Below are positions 1 to 8,995 of a stretch of DNA of 46,659 nucleotides, one piece after another. Both the position numbers and the translations under genes were made by a program. Location: contig CAKOWY010000009.1 in the NCBI GenBank assembly GCA_934129895.1, positions 1 to 46,659 on the forward strand. The letters run 5' to 3'. The DNA is from an uncultured Clostridia bacterium (GTDB taxonomy: Bacteria > Bacillota > Clostridia > TANB77 > CAG-508). Each line of letters begins with the position of its first letter. Positions within the stretch are counted from its first letter, which is position 1. Under the pieces are notes generated by a model. It saw nothing but the letters and a program-made list of their open reading frames with translations. It was not told the origin of the DNA and did not search any database.

Positions 1-1435
1 CTTGTACTGGATCTTTTCTATGATTATATATTGCTGTTGTATCTGTTTTTCCTAAATTTGTTGTTATTATACTTGGTGATCTTTGGTTTCTGTTATTACT
101 ATCTAATAAATAATCACTTTTATCAATAGTTTCATCTTTACTTACTGCTGTAATATATTTTCTTAATGATAAGTCAAATTCTGATGTATCTACAGTTATG
201 TTTGTTTTATCTGTTGTTTCTTCTCTTGATATTTCAACTAATGGTTGTTCTCCATCTAATGCCACCTTACCATTTTGATCTGTTCCTTTTACCCATAATG
301 TCTTTTTTGTTGCCAATGATGCCGTAATATCTATTGTAATATTTACTTGTTGAATTCCTGTTTTTGGAACTTTTATATAAAATCCTTCTGTTTTTCCTAC
401 TAATTCTTTTAATGTTGAACTTAAAGTATTTCCACTTTTATCTACTATTGTATAATTTGTAATTGCTGTTCCACTCTGATTTGTAACATTCATTGTTATT
501 GTTGTTGATGATGTTGCTGTTCCTGCTAATTTTATTGGTCCTATTATATAGTTTCCATTTGAACTTTGTTTTGTTACGTTTCCTTTATCTACTGTTACAC
601 TTGATGAACTTGATGTGTAATTATTTTGTGCTGCTTGTTTTGCTGAATCTATTAAATAATTATATAATGTTTGAATTTCTTTTTGCTTACACTCAGCTCT
701 TTCTTTGCTTGTTAGAGCATCTTGTGATTTATAACTTGTTCCTCCATCAATTGTTTTATATAACCAACTTCCATCTGATTTTGTAAAATCATAAAATGTT
801 CCACCATTTGTGAAATACCATATTACTGCTTTTTGAATTGCAACTATTTCGTCTTGTGACAATACAACTCTTTCATCTAACTCAAATTTCCAAAAGTATT
901 CATTATCTGAATTATCAATATCATCTACTGGTATTCCAGCATTTACTAGATAATTTGTTTTTTGTGTTTCACTACTATCATCATCTCCTGGAATATAAAA
1001 ATTATCTAATAACCAAGAGATTTCTTTATATGTATCTCCTTTTAATAATTCACTCAATACTGTTGTTGCACTATTTGATGTAAAATTATTTAATATGCTT
1101 TCTCCATCATTAAAATTATAGCTTCTATTATATTCTACAACTCCATCTGTATTTTGATCTGTTTCCCATGTCTTTCCATAAGATGCTTTTATACAATACA
1201 ACTCTTTTGGTGTTGTTACTCTTGTTGTACCTGCTGATGATGTATATTGAGCAAGTTCCCATATTCTTTTTCCTTGTGGTACATTTGTTAATGCATACCC
1301 TGTACCATCTTCTTTTGCTGGTTTTAAGTTTACATATATTTTATCTGTATTATCCGCATAACTTATTAAATTACTTACACATAATATTAACAAAAACATA
1401 ATCAAACTTACATAAATTATAACTTTCTTTTTCAT
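1..1435 (-). CDS. Secreted thioester-domain surface protein (adhesin/pilin-tip type), 3' end cut off
   Basis: The frame is open from the ATG at 1435 to the window edge, giving 478 residues with the C-terminus missing. Residues 1-27 form a signal peptide (KKK, a hydrophobic core, then SYADN). Residues about 35-290 resemble the Gram-positive thioester (TQXA) domain: Cys81 in ELYCIKASYG and Gln201 in IQKAVIWYFTNGG are placed like the Cys and Gln that form the internal thioester of such adhesins. A beta-sandwich-like region follows, and near residue 435 EFDLSLRKYIT matches the module start common in repetitive Clostridia surface proteins. AAGGGAG lies 7 nt before the ATG. An LPXTG sorting signal would be beyond the window. 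The family suggests covalent binding to host or neighbouring-cell amines; that is inference. The gene is divergent from dacF. Confidence 0.8.
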   Translation of the reverse strand, partial: MKKKVIIYVSLIMFLLILCVSNLISYADNTDKIYVNLKPAKEDGTGYALTNVPQGKRIWELAQYTSSAGTTRVTTPKELYCIKASYGKTWETDQNTDGVVEYNRSYNFNDGESILNNFTSNSATTVLSELLKGDTYKEISWLLDNFYIPGDDDSSETQKTNYLVNAGIPVDDIDNSDNEYFWKFELDERVVLSQDEIVAIQKAVIWYFTNGGTFYDFTKSDGSWLYKTIDGGTSYKSQDALTSKERAECKQKEIQTLYNYLIDSAKQAAQNNYTSSSSSVTVDKGNVTKQSSNGNYIIGPIKLAGTATSSTTITMNVTNQSGTAITNYTIVDKSGNTLSSTLKELVGKTEGFYIKVPKTGIQQVNITIDITASLATKKTLWVKGTDQNGKVALDGEQPLVEISREETTDKTNITVDTSEFDLSLRKYITAVSKDETIDKSDYLLDSNNRNQRSPSIITTNLGKTDTTAIYNHRKDPVQ

Positions 1436-1475
1436 TATTTTCTCCCTTTCTTTCTGGCTTTATACATACATCTTT

Positions 1476-1505
1476 ATTATACTTCATTTATTAATTGAAA
1501 GTCAA
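1476..1505 (-). promoter_or_regulatory. SigA-type promoter of the thioester protein
   Basis: On the minus strand TTGACT (1505-1500) and TATAAT (1481-1476) are separated by 18 nt. Transcription would start about 30 nt before the AAGGGAG ribosome site. Confidence 0.7.
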
Positions 1506-1561
1506 CAAATAAAAGTAATATTTTTGTATATTTTTCATAAGATTTATAGGGGGTTTTTTTA

Positions 1562-2820
1562 GTGAATTTTAAAAAAATTTTATTAACAATTTTTATTATA
1601 TTTTTTGTATTTTCTAATCAAGTTTATGCTGATGATGAAGATTTTGAAATCACAGAAAATATTTCTTCATTTTTAAAAACTTCTGCCTCAGAATCCGAAG
1701 AAATTTCTGAACCTTCCATTAATTCCAAAGCAGCTATAGTACTCGATAGAAATTCTAATTTAATTCTTTATGGAAAAAATGAAAATCAAATAAGCAAAAT
1801 GGCTTCTACAACCAAAATTATGACATGTATTATAGTTATAGAAAATTCTAACCTAGATGATATTGTTGCAGTTTCTGCTAATGCTGCACGAATAGGTGGT
1901 TCAAGACTTGGGCTTCATGAAAATGATAAAGTCACAGTAAGAAATTTATTATATGGTCTAATGCTAGTTTCTGGAAATGATGCACGGAATTGCTTTAGCT
2001 GAACACGTTGCACGGTAGTGTTGAAAATTTTGCAAATTTAATGAATAAAAAAGCCAATGATTTAGGACTACACTCTACACATTTTACTTCTCCACACGGT
2101 CTTGACAATGAAATGCATTATACAACAGCTTATGAACTTGCTCTCATTACAAATTATGCTTTAAATAACTCTATATTTCGTAATTATGTTTCCACAAAAT
2201 CAATTAATATTACAATAAATAATTATTCTAAAGTATTAAGAAACACAAATGAACTTCTTGGATATCTAGATGGGGTTTATGGTGTAAAAACAGGATTCAC
2301 TAATGGTGCAAATCGTTGTTTAGTAACTGCTATAAAAAGAAATAATATAGATATAATTTGTATAGTGCTCGGGGCAGATACCAAAAAAGATAGAACTCAA
2401 GATAGTATAAAATTGATTGAATATGCTTTTAAATATTTTTCACCAATTAATATAAAAGAAAAAATAGAAAATGAATTTCAAAACTGGATATTATGCAACC
2501 AAAATAGTTTTATTGTTTCAAAAGGCACTTCTAATACACTATCTCCTTACTTAGAAAGTTTAAATTATGATTATTTACCATTAAATAGTAATCAAATTTC
2601 ATCTTTAAACATATATATATATTGTAATTATAATTATGAAGCTCCTTTATATAAGGACTCTACTATTGGTCAATTATATGTAGAATTAGATGATAAAAAT
2701 ATTATAATCTTGGATATAAAAAATAATAATTCTGTTTTTAAAAAAAATATAACTGATTTTTATACAACAATATTAAAAAAATATTCATATACGTTAGAAT
2801 CAATTTTTTATAATAATTAA
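1562..2820 (+). pseudogene. D-alanyl-D-alanine carboxypeptidase (DacF/PBP5 family), broken by two +1 frame changes
   Basis: Serine-type D,D-carboxypeptidase that trims the stem-peptide D-Ala outside the membrane. The start is GTG 1562, 8 nt after AGGGGG; residues 1-23 are a signal peptide. All three catalytic motifs are present: SxxK (Ser82-Lys85, ASTTK), SGN (137-139) and KTG (nt 2287-2295). The protein is spread over three frames. Frame one stops at 2000-2002; a bridge at about 1986-2012 reads IALAEHVA in a second frame; the rest (GSVENFANLMNKKA onward) continues in a third frame to 2820, including a PBP5-type C-terminal beta domain. Removing one C at 1985 and one C at 2013 restores an uninterrupted protein of about 418 residues with the family-typical SGNDAGIALAEHVAGS. 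This is either a true pseudogene or a sequence error (see findings). No in-frame rescue is visible. Confidence 0.85.
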
Positions 2821-2841
2821 TAAAATTTTAGAGTAATGCTA

Positions 2842-2870
2842 TTGACAAACTAAAAATATTTTGCTATTAT
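2842..2870 (+). promoter_or_regulatory. Consensus promoter for tRNA-Gly/tRNA-Cys
   Basis: TTGACA (2842-2847), a 17-nt spacer, then TATTAT (2865-2870), ending 16 nt before the tRNA-Gly gene. Confidence 0.8.
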
Positions 2871-2886
2871 TAAGTAGCTTACTTTT

Positions 2887-2962
2887 GCGGGAATAGCTCA
2901 GTTGATAGAGCGTCGCCTTGCCAAGGCGAAGGTCACGGGTTTGAGCCCCGCTTCCCGCTCCA
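2887..2962 (+). tRNA. tRNA-Gly (GCC), CCA encoded
   Basis: 76 nt. The acceptor stem GCGGGAA pairs with TTCCCGC, discriminator T, encoded CCA. The anticodon loop TTGCCAA gives GCC, reading GGC/GGU. The D loop has GA where GG (18-19) is usual and the T loop is TTTGAGC, so position 56 is T instead of C; the usual G19-C56 tertiary pair is replaced by A19-U56. The first T-stem pair is A.C. It is transcribed with tRNA-Cys, 16 nt downstream. Confidence 0.95.
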
Positions 2963-2978
2963 TTATTTATATTTTTAT

Positions 2979-3052
2979 GGCGAGTTAGCCAAGTGGTAAG
3001 GCAATGGTCTGCAAAACCGTGATCATCGGTCCGAATCCGATACTCGCCTCCA
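2979..3052 (+). tRNA. tRNA-Cys (GCA), CCA encoded
   Basis: 74 nt. The acceptor GGCGAGT pairs with ACTCGCC, discriminator T, then CCA. The anticodon loop CTGCAAA gives GCA. The T stem ATCGG/CCGAT is fully paired, but the T loop is TCCGAAT: position 55, normally the universal U that becomes pseudouridine, is C. There is no promoter directly upstream, so it is probably co-transcribed with tRNA-Gly. Confidence 0.93.
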
Positions 3053-3079
3053 TTTTTTTACAAATATCAAAAATAAATA

Positions 3080-3108
3080 TTGACAAATTGTAAAAAAACA
3101 ATTATAAT
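3080..3108 (+). promoter_or_regulatory. Perfect consensus promoter for tRNA-Met
   Basis: TTGACA (3080-3085), 17 nt, TATAAT (3103-3108). The tRNA starts 14 nt downstream, giving a very short leader. Confidence 0.85.
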
Positions 3109-3121
3109 ATATTTTGCTTAT

Positions 3122-3198
3122 GGCGAAGTAGCTCAGTTGGCTAGAGCATTCGGTTCATACCCGACAGGTCGGCGGTTCGAATCCACCCTTCGCTACCA
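3122..3198 (+). tRNA. tRNA-Met (CAT), elongator type, CCA encoded
   Basis: 77 nt. The acceptor GGCGAAG pairs with CTTCGCT (first pair G.U), discriminator A, then CCA. The anticodon loop TTCATAC gives CAT. The anticodon stem TTCGG/CCGAC lacks the three consecutive G-C pairs of initiators, so this is an elongator; a tRNA-Ile2 with lysidine at C34 cannot be excluded from sequence alone. The T stem GGCGG/CCACC has an internal C.A mismatch. Confidence 0.9.
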
Positions 3199-3210
3199 AT
3201 AAAATATAAA

Positions 3211-3244
3211 AAAAAGAATGTTTTTATAAAAACATTCTTTTTTT
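3211..3244. terminator. Bidirectional terminator between the tRNA genes and the BofC-like gene
   Basis: AAAAAGAATGTTTTT and its complement form a hairpin around a 2-3 nt loop, with T runs on both strands. It closes the tRNA-Met unit (plus) and the P60-comEC-BofC-like operon (minus); the stop of the latter lies at 3243-3245. Confidence 0.85.
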
Positions 3245-3839
3245 ATTCGAAGTCTTCTATTAATTTGTTTAATTCTTGTTTTCCATCAACTTCTAATCCT
3301 TCTCCTCTTATTTGAAGTAAATCAACTTCTGGTAAATACTCACTTGATAAATCTGTTTTTTGATATAAACTTTCATTCCCATTTCTATCAATTGTATAAA
3401 TATTAATTTTACCATTCTCATCTTTTATTTTATAATGTTCTCCACATACATCATCAAATTCTTTATATAATGTTATTTTATCTTTATCAAAGCCTATAAC
3501 TTTCCAATCTGGATATTGCTTTTCAACATCTTCTTTTCTCATATTTATTATTTCTTGAGGTAATTCTACAGTTTCATTAATCGTATGCTCACATTGAATA
3601 TAATATTTTTTTAATATTAATTCAGCATCATTAGAAACCTTCTCTTGCACAGAAGCAGCAGCAACTAATTCTTCTTTTTCTTTATTCTCCTTATACTCCT
3701 CTTCTAATGCTTGTGAAACAATATTTTCTTTATTATTATCAGTCTCTTTCTCACCATCAAATACAAATATTAATATAATTCCACTTATTATCCCTAAAAT
3801 TACAATTATGCTGGTTAATAATATTTTATCTTTTTCCAT
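3243..3839 (-). CDS. Membrane-anchored protein with a BofC C-terminal-like domain
   Basis: 198 residues. Residues 6-27 form one N-terminal transmembrane helix with a short cytoplasmic lead, so the rest is probably extracytoplasmic. An acidic, lysine-rich linker (30-65) is followed by a globular part with CEHTINETVELP. The last 50 residues (TDLSSEYLPEVDLLQIRGEGLEV) resemble the end of the BofC C-terminal domain, where a LPxxDxxxLxxGIxV pattern precedes a final helix. BofC in Bacillus restrains SpoIVB during sporulation; a related role here is inference and the match is only a pattern match. It starts 4 nt after the comEC C-terminal part and is the last gene of its operon. Confidence 0.6.
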   Translation of the reverse strand: MEKDKILLTSIIVILGIISGIILIFVFDGEKETDNNKENIVSQALEEEYKENKEKEELVAAASVQEKVSNDAELILKKYYIQCEHTINETVELPQEIINMRKEDVEKQYPDWKVIGFDKDKITLYKEFDDVCGEHYKIKDENGKINIYTIDRNGNESLYQKTDLSSEYLPEVDLLQIRGEGLEVDGKQELNKLIEDFE

Positions 3840-3843
3840 ATCT

Positions 3844-6269
3844 TCACCTTACTTTTTCTTTTGTTTTAATTTTTCCCTTTTTGGTATATTTTATACATAT
3901 CTCCCCAGAAATATCTGTTCTATAAATTTTTGTATTTGAATTTTCTAATGTCTTTAAAGTTTTCTCACTTGGATGTCCAAATGAATTTTCTTTTCCAACT
4001 CCTATTAATGCTAGTTGTGGATTTACTTTTTCAATAAACTCACTTATTGATGACGATTTTGAACCATGATGTGCTACTTTTAATATATTAGCATTTAATT
4101 TACTTGGTTCTGTTACATATTTTTTCAGTATTTCCTTTTCAGCTATTTCTTCTATATCTCCAGTAAATAATGCACTAATATTTTTATACCTCATTTTGCA
4201 AACAAGTGAATTGTTATTTATTGAATTTTCCTTAATTGCTTTATCTAAAGTTGGCCATAGTACTTCAAAATCTAATCCTTCTTCTATATTTATTTTATCT
4301 CCTGCAACTACTTCTTTATAAAGAATATTTTTTTCATTTATTATTTTTTTGAATTTTTTATAATTTTCATATTCTTCAAATTGCATTGGTATTATCACAA
4401 CACCAATTTTTATTTCATTTAAAACTGTCATTATACCGTCCGACAATGATCTTGATCAAAATGACTAATTATACAATAATCTATTTTTAAAATCCCTCTA
4501 TTTAATAAATATGGAACTAGTGTATTTGTTCCAACATCAAAATTTCTTTGTCCTCCTCCATCAATTAAAATATTTTTATTTTTTGGAGTAACAATTAAAC
4601 AACAATCCCCTTGCCCAACATCAACAAAATATATTTTTAATTCTTTTGGAGCTATTTTTATAATTTCAACAACTATAATAATCACAATAAAACCAGCTAT
4701 AATTTGTCTTTGAGAAATTATTAATTGTTTTTTTAACTTATTATATTTTCTTAGAATAAATATTTGGATTATGCTTTTTTCTGTGCATACGGAAACATTA
4801 TAGATATAACTAAAAATAAGAACTAATAAATAATATATTAGAATTTGATATAACTTTGGCGTTTTTACTTTAAAAATAAAAAATGGAAATAAAGAACTAA
4901 TTTTTGAAATTCCAATTAGTCCCATTATCGGAATTTGTATAATTTTAGCTATTGCAATTCCTATTTTTTGTGAAAAAAAAGTTATTATAACTTGTATAAA
5001 TCCTCCAATTACTATTATTCCAATTACTACATTTACTAGTAAATTAGTAATAATGAAAGAAACACTTATCATATTATACTTTACTAAAATTACAGGTAAA
5101 GTCATAATTTGAGCTGAAATCGCAACTGAAACAGCTTCAATTAATTTAATATTTTTTTGACAAAATATCTTATATTTTTCTCCGAATAATTTATATAAAC
5201 TCTTTATATTTATTATAATATCTTCAATAATCGGTCTGAGAAAAACAACCCCTATTGTTCCTAAATATGTAAATAGAAAGCTTGTACTATATATGCAAAA
5301 TGGATTCCATATTAATATTATTAATGCTGATAAAGAAATGTTTGTTATTGTATCACTTTTTCTTCGAAAGAAAAAAGCTAAATTAGACACTGCACTCATT
5401 ATACATGCTCTTATTACAGACAAACTATATCCTGTTATTGACATATATATTATTAATATAATAATTTGAATTATCCTACTCTTTTTTATTCCAACTAGAT
5501 TTTGACTACTTATTTCTATTAAGTATATAATATAAGATACATGTAGACCCGATATTGCTAATACATGAGATATACTACTTTGTGAAAAATCATTTCGTGT
5601 TTCTTCATCTATTTGTTCTGTATTTCCAAGTAAAATTCCTAAAATTATTGCTTGAGTATGTTCATTATATGTTTTTTCTAAATTGTCTTTGATTTTCAAA
5701 TATATTTTATTAAAATAATAAAATATATCTTTTTGTACTTCAATTTTATCTATTTTACTGACTCTTAGTGTTCCATATATTTTTAATGTCTTTAAATATT
5801 CTTTGTAATTAAAACCTTTATAATTTCTAGCTGTTTGTGGCTCATCATATTTTCCCTCAATTTGTAGTATATCTCCAAATTTCAATTCATTTTTTGTCGT
5901 TATATATAGATATGTATCATAATACTTTTTAGTAATTACTTTCACTTTATATCTATTATAATATTCTTTTTCTTTCTTATTACTAATTATAATTACATCT
6001 AGTTTCATTTCTTCTTTGTCAATATATAAATTATCATATTTAAAATTTGATTTTTGAATAATATTGTATGAAATAAATGAAGATATTAAAATTAATATTA
6101 TATAATTAATCTTAAAAATATCTTTAATATTTGATGATTTAAAAAAATTGATTATAAAATAAATAATTGAAAAAACTAAATATAAAAGGATTATATCTGT
6201 TTTCAAATATAATCCCCATATTATACCTATTATATAACCAATTAAAAGAATAAAAATTGGTCTATTCAC
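3844..6269 (-). pseudogene. comEC: DNA internalisation protein ComEC/Rec2, split by a frame change in its metallo-beta-lactamase domain
   Basis: ComEC forms the membrane channel through which transforming DNA enters. The first part (start GTG 6269; 612 codons to 4431) has an N-terminal membrane region, an OB-fold-like domain, the Competence multi-helix core (about residues 200-510) and the start of the beta-lactamase-like domain (DVGQGDCC, ILIDGGG, SHFDQDH). The frame then runs into HCRTV and a stop, while the remainder of that domain (VLNEIKIGVV..., KVAHHGSKSS, FGHPSE) is in another frame ending at 3844. Deleting the two G bases at 4438 and 4442 (plus strand; C before GG on the coding strand) gives DQDHCGGIMTVL, the canonical DHxGG arrangement, and one protein of about 807 residues. 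GTG overlaps the P60 stop (TAGTG). Function is probably lost unless the break is a sequence error. Confidence 0.88.
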
Positions 6270-7417
6270 TAAATTACTCTCCTTGCTCCAACATATCTTT
6301 TTGAGTAATAACTCATAGATAGTTCTGTAATTGTTACACCTTCTTTTTTATTTGCTGCATGTATAAATTTTCCACTTCCTATATATATTCCAACATGCCC
6401 TATTGCTGAATTAGATTCATTATTAAATATAACTAAATCTCCAGCTTGTAATTTGCTTTTTTCTACTGCTACTCCATTTTTTATTTGTCCTTTTGATGCT
6501 CTATTTAATGATATATCAAAATGTTTAAATACATAAGTTGTAAATCCAGAACAATCAAAACCTTTTGGAGAAGATCCTCCAGCCACATATTTATATCCTA
6601 AATATTTTTTTGCATATTCTACTACTTGATTTCCTGTCACTGTTTCAGTTACCGCTTCCTCTTCTTGCTCTTCATTTACATCGTTTGTTTCTGCACTAGA
6701 TACTTCTACATTTTTTTCATTAACTTCATTTGCACTTGTTCTGTCTACTCCACCTCTTGATGTATTTTCTGGAAGTTTAGTGTCTGATACATATTTTTGA
6801 GATACAAATCCAACTTTGCCTTCATAATTTATTCTATACCATCCATCTACTTCTCCTGTAATTGTTATTTTTGAGTTAAAACTTAAACTATGTATTGCTT
6901 CACTTGAAGTTGTTGGTTCTTTTCTTATATTTAATCCATCAGCTTTTACATATCCAACTTTACTTATTTCTGTAATTGTATTTGTTGTTTCTTCCTTTTC
7001 GTTGTTATCTGTTTTTGTAACATTTTCTACATCGCTTGTATTTGTTTCTTCTTTTTGATCATTATTTTCTGTATTTTCTATATTTTCTTCTACTACTGCA
7101 TTTTGAATATTACTTTTTCTTGCCCATCCTTCATTTTCTAAATTTGATATTCTATACCAATCATTTAATTCTTCTATTATTGTTATCTTTCCTTCTGTTA
7201 TACTTCCTTTTTGTTTAGAATATATTATTGGCATTGCCTTTAAAACAATTTCTTGATTTACTTCATATTCTTTGCTTACTTCTATTGTAATATTTTTTGT
7301 TGAATTTTGCTCTATGCTACCAATTTCTTTAGCATCATCATCTGCATTTATAATTTGGCTAAATGCCAATAAAAAGCTTATCATTAGTACAATTGCTATT
7401 ACTGTTTTTGTTTTCAT
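6269..7417 (-). CDS. Secreted SH3b-SH3b-NlpC/P60 peptidoglycan endopeptidase
   Basis: 382 residues. It has a signal peptide (1-25, ending INADD), a first SH3b-like domain (about 48-105), an Asn/Glu/Thr-rich linker, a second SH3b domain (about 152-213, GLNIRKEPTTSSE...GWYRI), another acidic linker, and a C-terminal NlpC/P60 domain (about 263-382). The catalytic triad is visible: Cys289 (FDCSGF), His341 (GHVGIYIG) and His353 (FIHAAN). The family cuts gamma-D-Glu-diamino acid bonds in wall peptides, with SH3b domains binding the wall. It is first in an operon with comEC (1-nt overlap) and the BofC-like gene. Its promoter lies inside the upstream terminator. Confidence 0.92.
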   Translation of the reverse strand: MKTKTVIAIVLMISFLLAFSQIINADDDAKEIGSIEQNSTKNITIEVSKEYEVNQEIVLKAMPIIYSKQKGSITEGKITIIEELNDWYRISNLENEGWARKSNIQNAVVEENIENTENNDQKEETNTSDVENVTKTDNNEKEETTNTITEISKVGYVKADGLNIRKEPTTSSEAIHSLSFNSKITITGEVDGWYRINYEGKVGFVSQKYVSDTKLPENTSRGGVDRTSANEVNEKNVEVSSAETNDVNEEQEEEAVTETVTGNQVVEYAKKYLGYKYVAGGSSPKGFDCSGFTTYVFKHFDISLNRASKGQIKNGVAVEKSKLQAGDLVIFNNESNSAIGHVGIYIGSGKFIHAANKKEGVTITELSMSYYSKRYVGARRVI

Positions 7418-7455
7418 TTTTAACCTCTTATATTATTTTTATAAATTCGAGTATT

Positions 7456-7484
7456 AGTATATACTTAATTATAAAAAAAGTCAA
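7456..7484 (-). promoter_or_regulatory. Promoter of the P60-comEC operon, -35 inside a terminator stem
   Basis: On the minus strand TTGACT (7484-7479), 17 nt, TATACT (7461-7456). The -35 hexamer is the descending arm of the 7474-7501 hairpin and the T tract forms part of the spacer. Confidence 0.65.
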
Positions 7485-7501
7485 TTAATTTTGACTTTTT
7501 T
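7474..7501 (-). terminator. Terminator of the glycosyltransferase gene
   Basis: AAAAGTCAA and TTGACTTTT pair around a 6-nt loop (7485-7490), continued by T on the minus strand. Confidence 0.75.
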
Positions 7502-7579
7502 CTTTCTACAATTCTTACCAGTTTTTATCATATTTTTTATTTTCTCTAATACTATATTTTGTTTTTTCAAAATTATCGT

Positions 7580-8821
7580 TTAATTATTAATTTTACTTTT
7601 TAATTCATTCCAGATTTCGTTTGTTTTTATATAATCTTGATAATGTTGTTCTACCTGCTTGTCATATTTTTCTAATTCTATAAGTAATGGTGTAAATAGC
7701 TCATCACCAAAAATACTATTTAATTTAGGAATAATAATTTTTAGTTTTGCAACCATTTCATCAATTTCTTTTCTGTAGTTTTCTCTATCTTTAATATATA
7801 ACAAAAGTGGCTTATATTTAATCCATCCTAATGTTGCTTTAAAAAATCTATTTTCTATACATTCCTCTTTTATATTTATTTTTCTTAATGTTTTTGGATA
7901 TTTTTCTTGCATTATTTCAGTATACTTTAAAAATCCATCATGAAAATGATATACTGGAACTCTTACTATTTTAGAATTTCCTAATAATGTTGAGAAAAAT
8001 GTATCTTCCCCTCTTGCTAATGGTGGATTATAAAATGCTGGTATTTTATCTCTATTATTAAGATTTAAACATAATGTTGATCCAGCTACCCACTTTCCAA
8101 TTCCATCACTTACAATTTCATAAGCTCCATTACCTTTTGCCAAATCCATTGACGCATAAGTAACTCCATTGTTGTTATTCATTTTTTCTTTTATTGATTC
8201 CCAAGATATTATATCATTACTTATTACTTCTATAAACTCCTTCATATCTTGCTCTGTGAATTTTTCATTAAAATCTATATAAGGGATTGGAGATATATAT
8301 CCACAATGATATCCTATTGTTACATTAGCATTTTCTTTATTCATAAATTCAAGATGTTTTAAAATATTATCTTGTTTTTCCCATAATATCTTTCCTCCAT
8401 CTTTTATTGCTGCAACTGGATACTCATCATCATCCCAAAATAATAAATAATCCATTTTAGATTTTATTGCATAATACATTACTGTATTTCTTCCTTTGGC
8501 ATGTCCATGACCTAAAAAAAATTGGGCATCTTCTTGATTTATTTCATGCCTAACTGTTATCTTCTTTATTTCTTCATTTATATCTTCTGGAGTTATATAT
8601 TTTACCTTTATATCTTTATAAACGTCTGGCAAAATATTATAAAATTCTTCTCTTGATGTTTGTTGATATGAAGTATCAAATAATATAAAAATAGTAATAT
8701 TTACCTTTTCCTTCCATTTTTTCATTTGTTCCATCATATTTTTATAATAGCTATTTATTATATTGCAAACATTTGCTCTACCTGTAACGAAACCAATTCC
8801 AAAATTTATTTCTTTACTCAT
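7580..8821 (-). CDS. Putative GT-A-fold glycosyltransferase
   Basis: 413 residues, soluble, with no signal peptide. Residues 8-50 look like a nucleotide-sugar-binding Rossmann-like start (GFVTGR... then NITIFILFDTSY). An acidic DxD-type triplet sits at Asp130-132 in LLFWDDDEYP, the place where GT-A enzymes bind metal and nucleotide sugar. RGEDTFFS and VYHFHDGF further on are the sort of acceptor-side acidic and His motifs seen in such enzymes. Sugar and acceptor are unknown. ATG 8821 is preferred: it follows AGGTGGG, whereas the longer reading starts at a GTG inside that ribosome site. It is a single-gene unit with its own promoter and terminator. Confidence 0.7.
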   Translation of the reverse strand: MSKEINFGIGFVTGRANVCNIINSYYKNMMEQMKKWKEKVNITIFILFDTSYQQTSREEFYNILPDVYKDIKVKYITPEDINEEIKKITVRHEINQEDAQFFLGHGHAKGRNTVMYYAIKSKMDYLLFWDDDEYPVAAIKDGGKILWEKQDNILKHLEFMNKENANVTIGYHCGYISPIPYIDFNEKFTEQDMKEFIEVISNDIISWESIKEKMNNNNGVTYASMDLAKGNGAYEIVSDGIGKWVAGSTLCLNLNNRDKIPAFYNPPLARGEDTFFSTLLGNSKIVRVPVYHFHDGFLKYTEIMQEKYPKTLRKINIKEECIENRFFKATLGWIKYKPLLLYIKDRENYRKEIDEMVAKLKIIIPKLNSIFGDELFTPLLIELEKYDKQVEQHYQDYIKTNEIWNELKSKINN

Positions 8822-8854
8822 ATTTCCCACCTATTCTTTTTTCTCTCAAATTCA

Positions 8855-8883
8855 ATTTTAACATATTTGTTAATTTTTGTCAA
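8855..8883 (-). promoter_or_regulatory. Promoter of the glycosyltransferase gene
   Basis: On the minus strand TTGACA (8883-8878), 17 nt, TAAAAT (8860-8855), about 35 nt before the ATG. Confidence 0.7.
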
Positions 8884-8933
8884 TCTATTTATGTACACTG
8901 TATTTTTCTGTCGATTTCTTCTACAAAAAGACT

Positions 8934-8985
8934 AAAAAAGAAGCGATTTTCTATTAAACTTTTTATGTTTAATAGATTTTTCGCT
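8934..8985 (-). terminator. Long-stem terminator after ppaC
   Basis: AGCGA (8942-8946) with CTATTAAAC pairs with GTTTAATAG and TCGCT (8981-8985), interrupted by an A/T-rich internal loop. On the minus strand it is followed by CTTTTTT. Confidence 0.75.
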
Positions 8986-8995
8986 CCTTTATATA

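Noticed and set aside
493..1401. Three Leu-rich plus-strand reading frames (493-786, 838-1083, 1168-1401)
   Set aside because: They lie antisense to the thioester adhesin, have no ribosome sites and show the Leu/Tyr-rich composition of reverse-strand shadows in AT-rich genes.
4431..4446. Programmed frameshifting in comEC
   Set aside because: No slippery heptamer or downstream structure is seen, and a two-base correction (or one deletion) is needed exactly in the metal-binding motif; an error or mutation is simpler.
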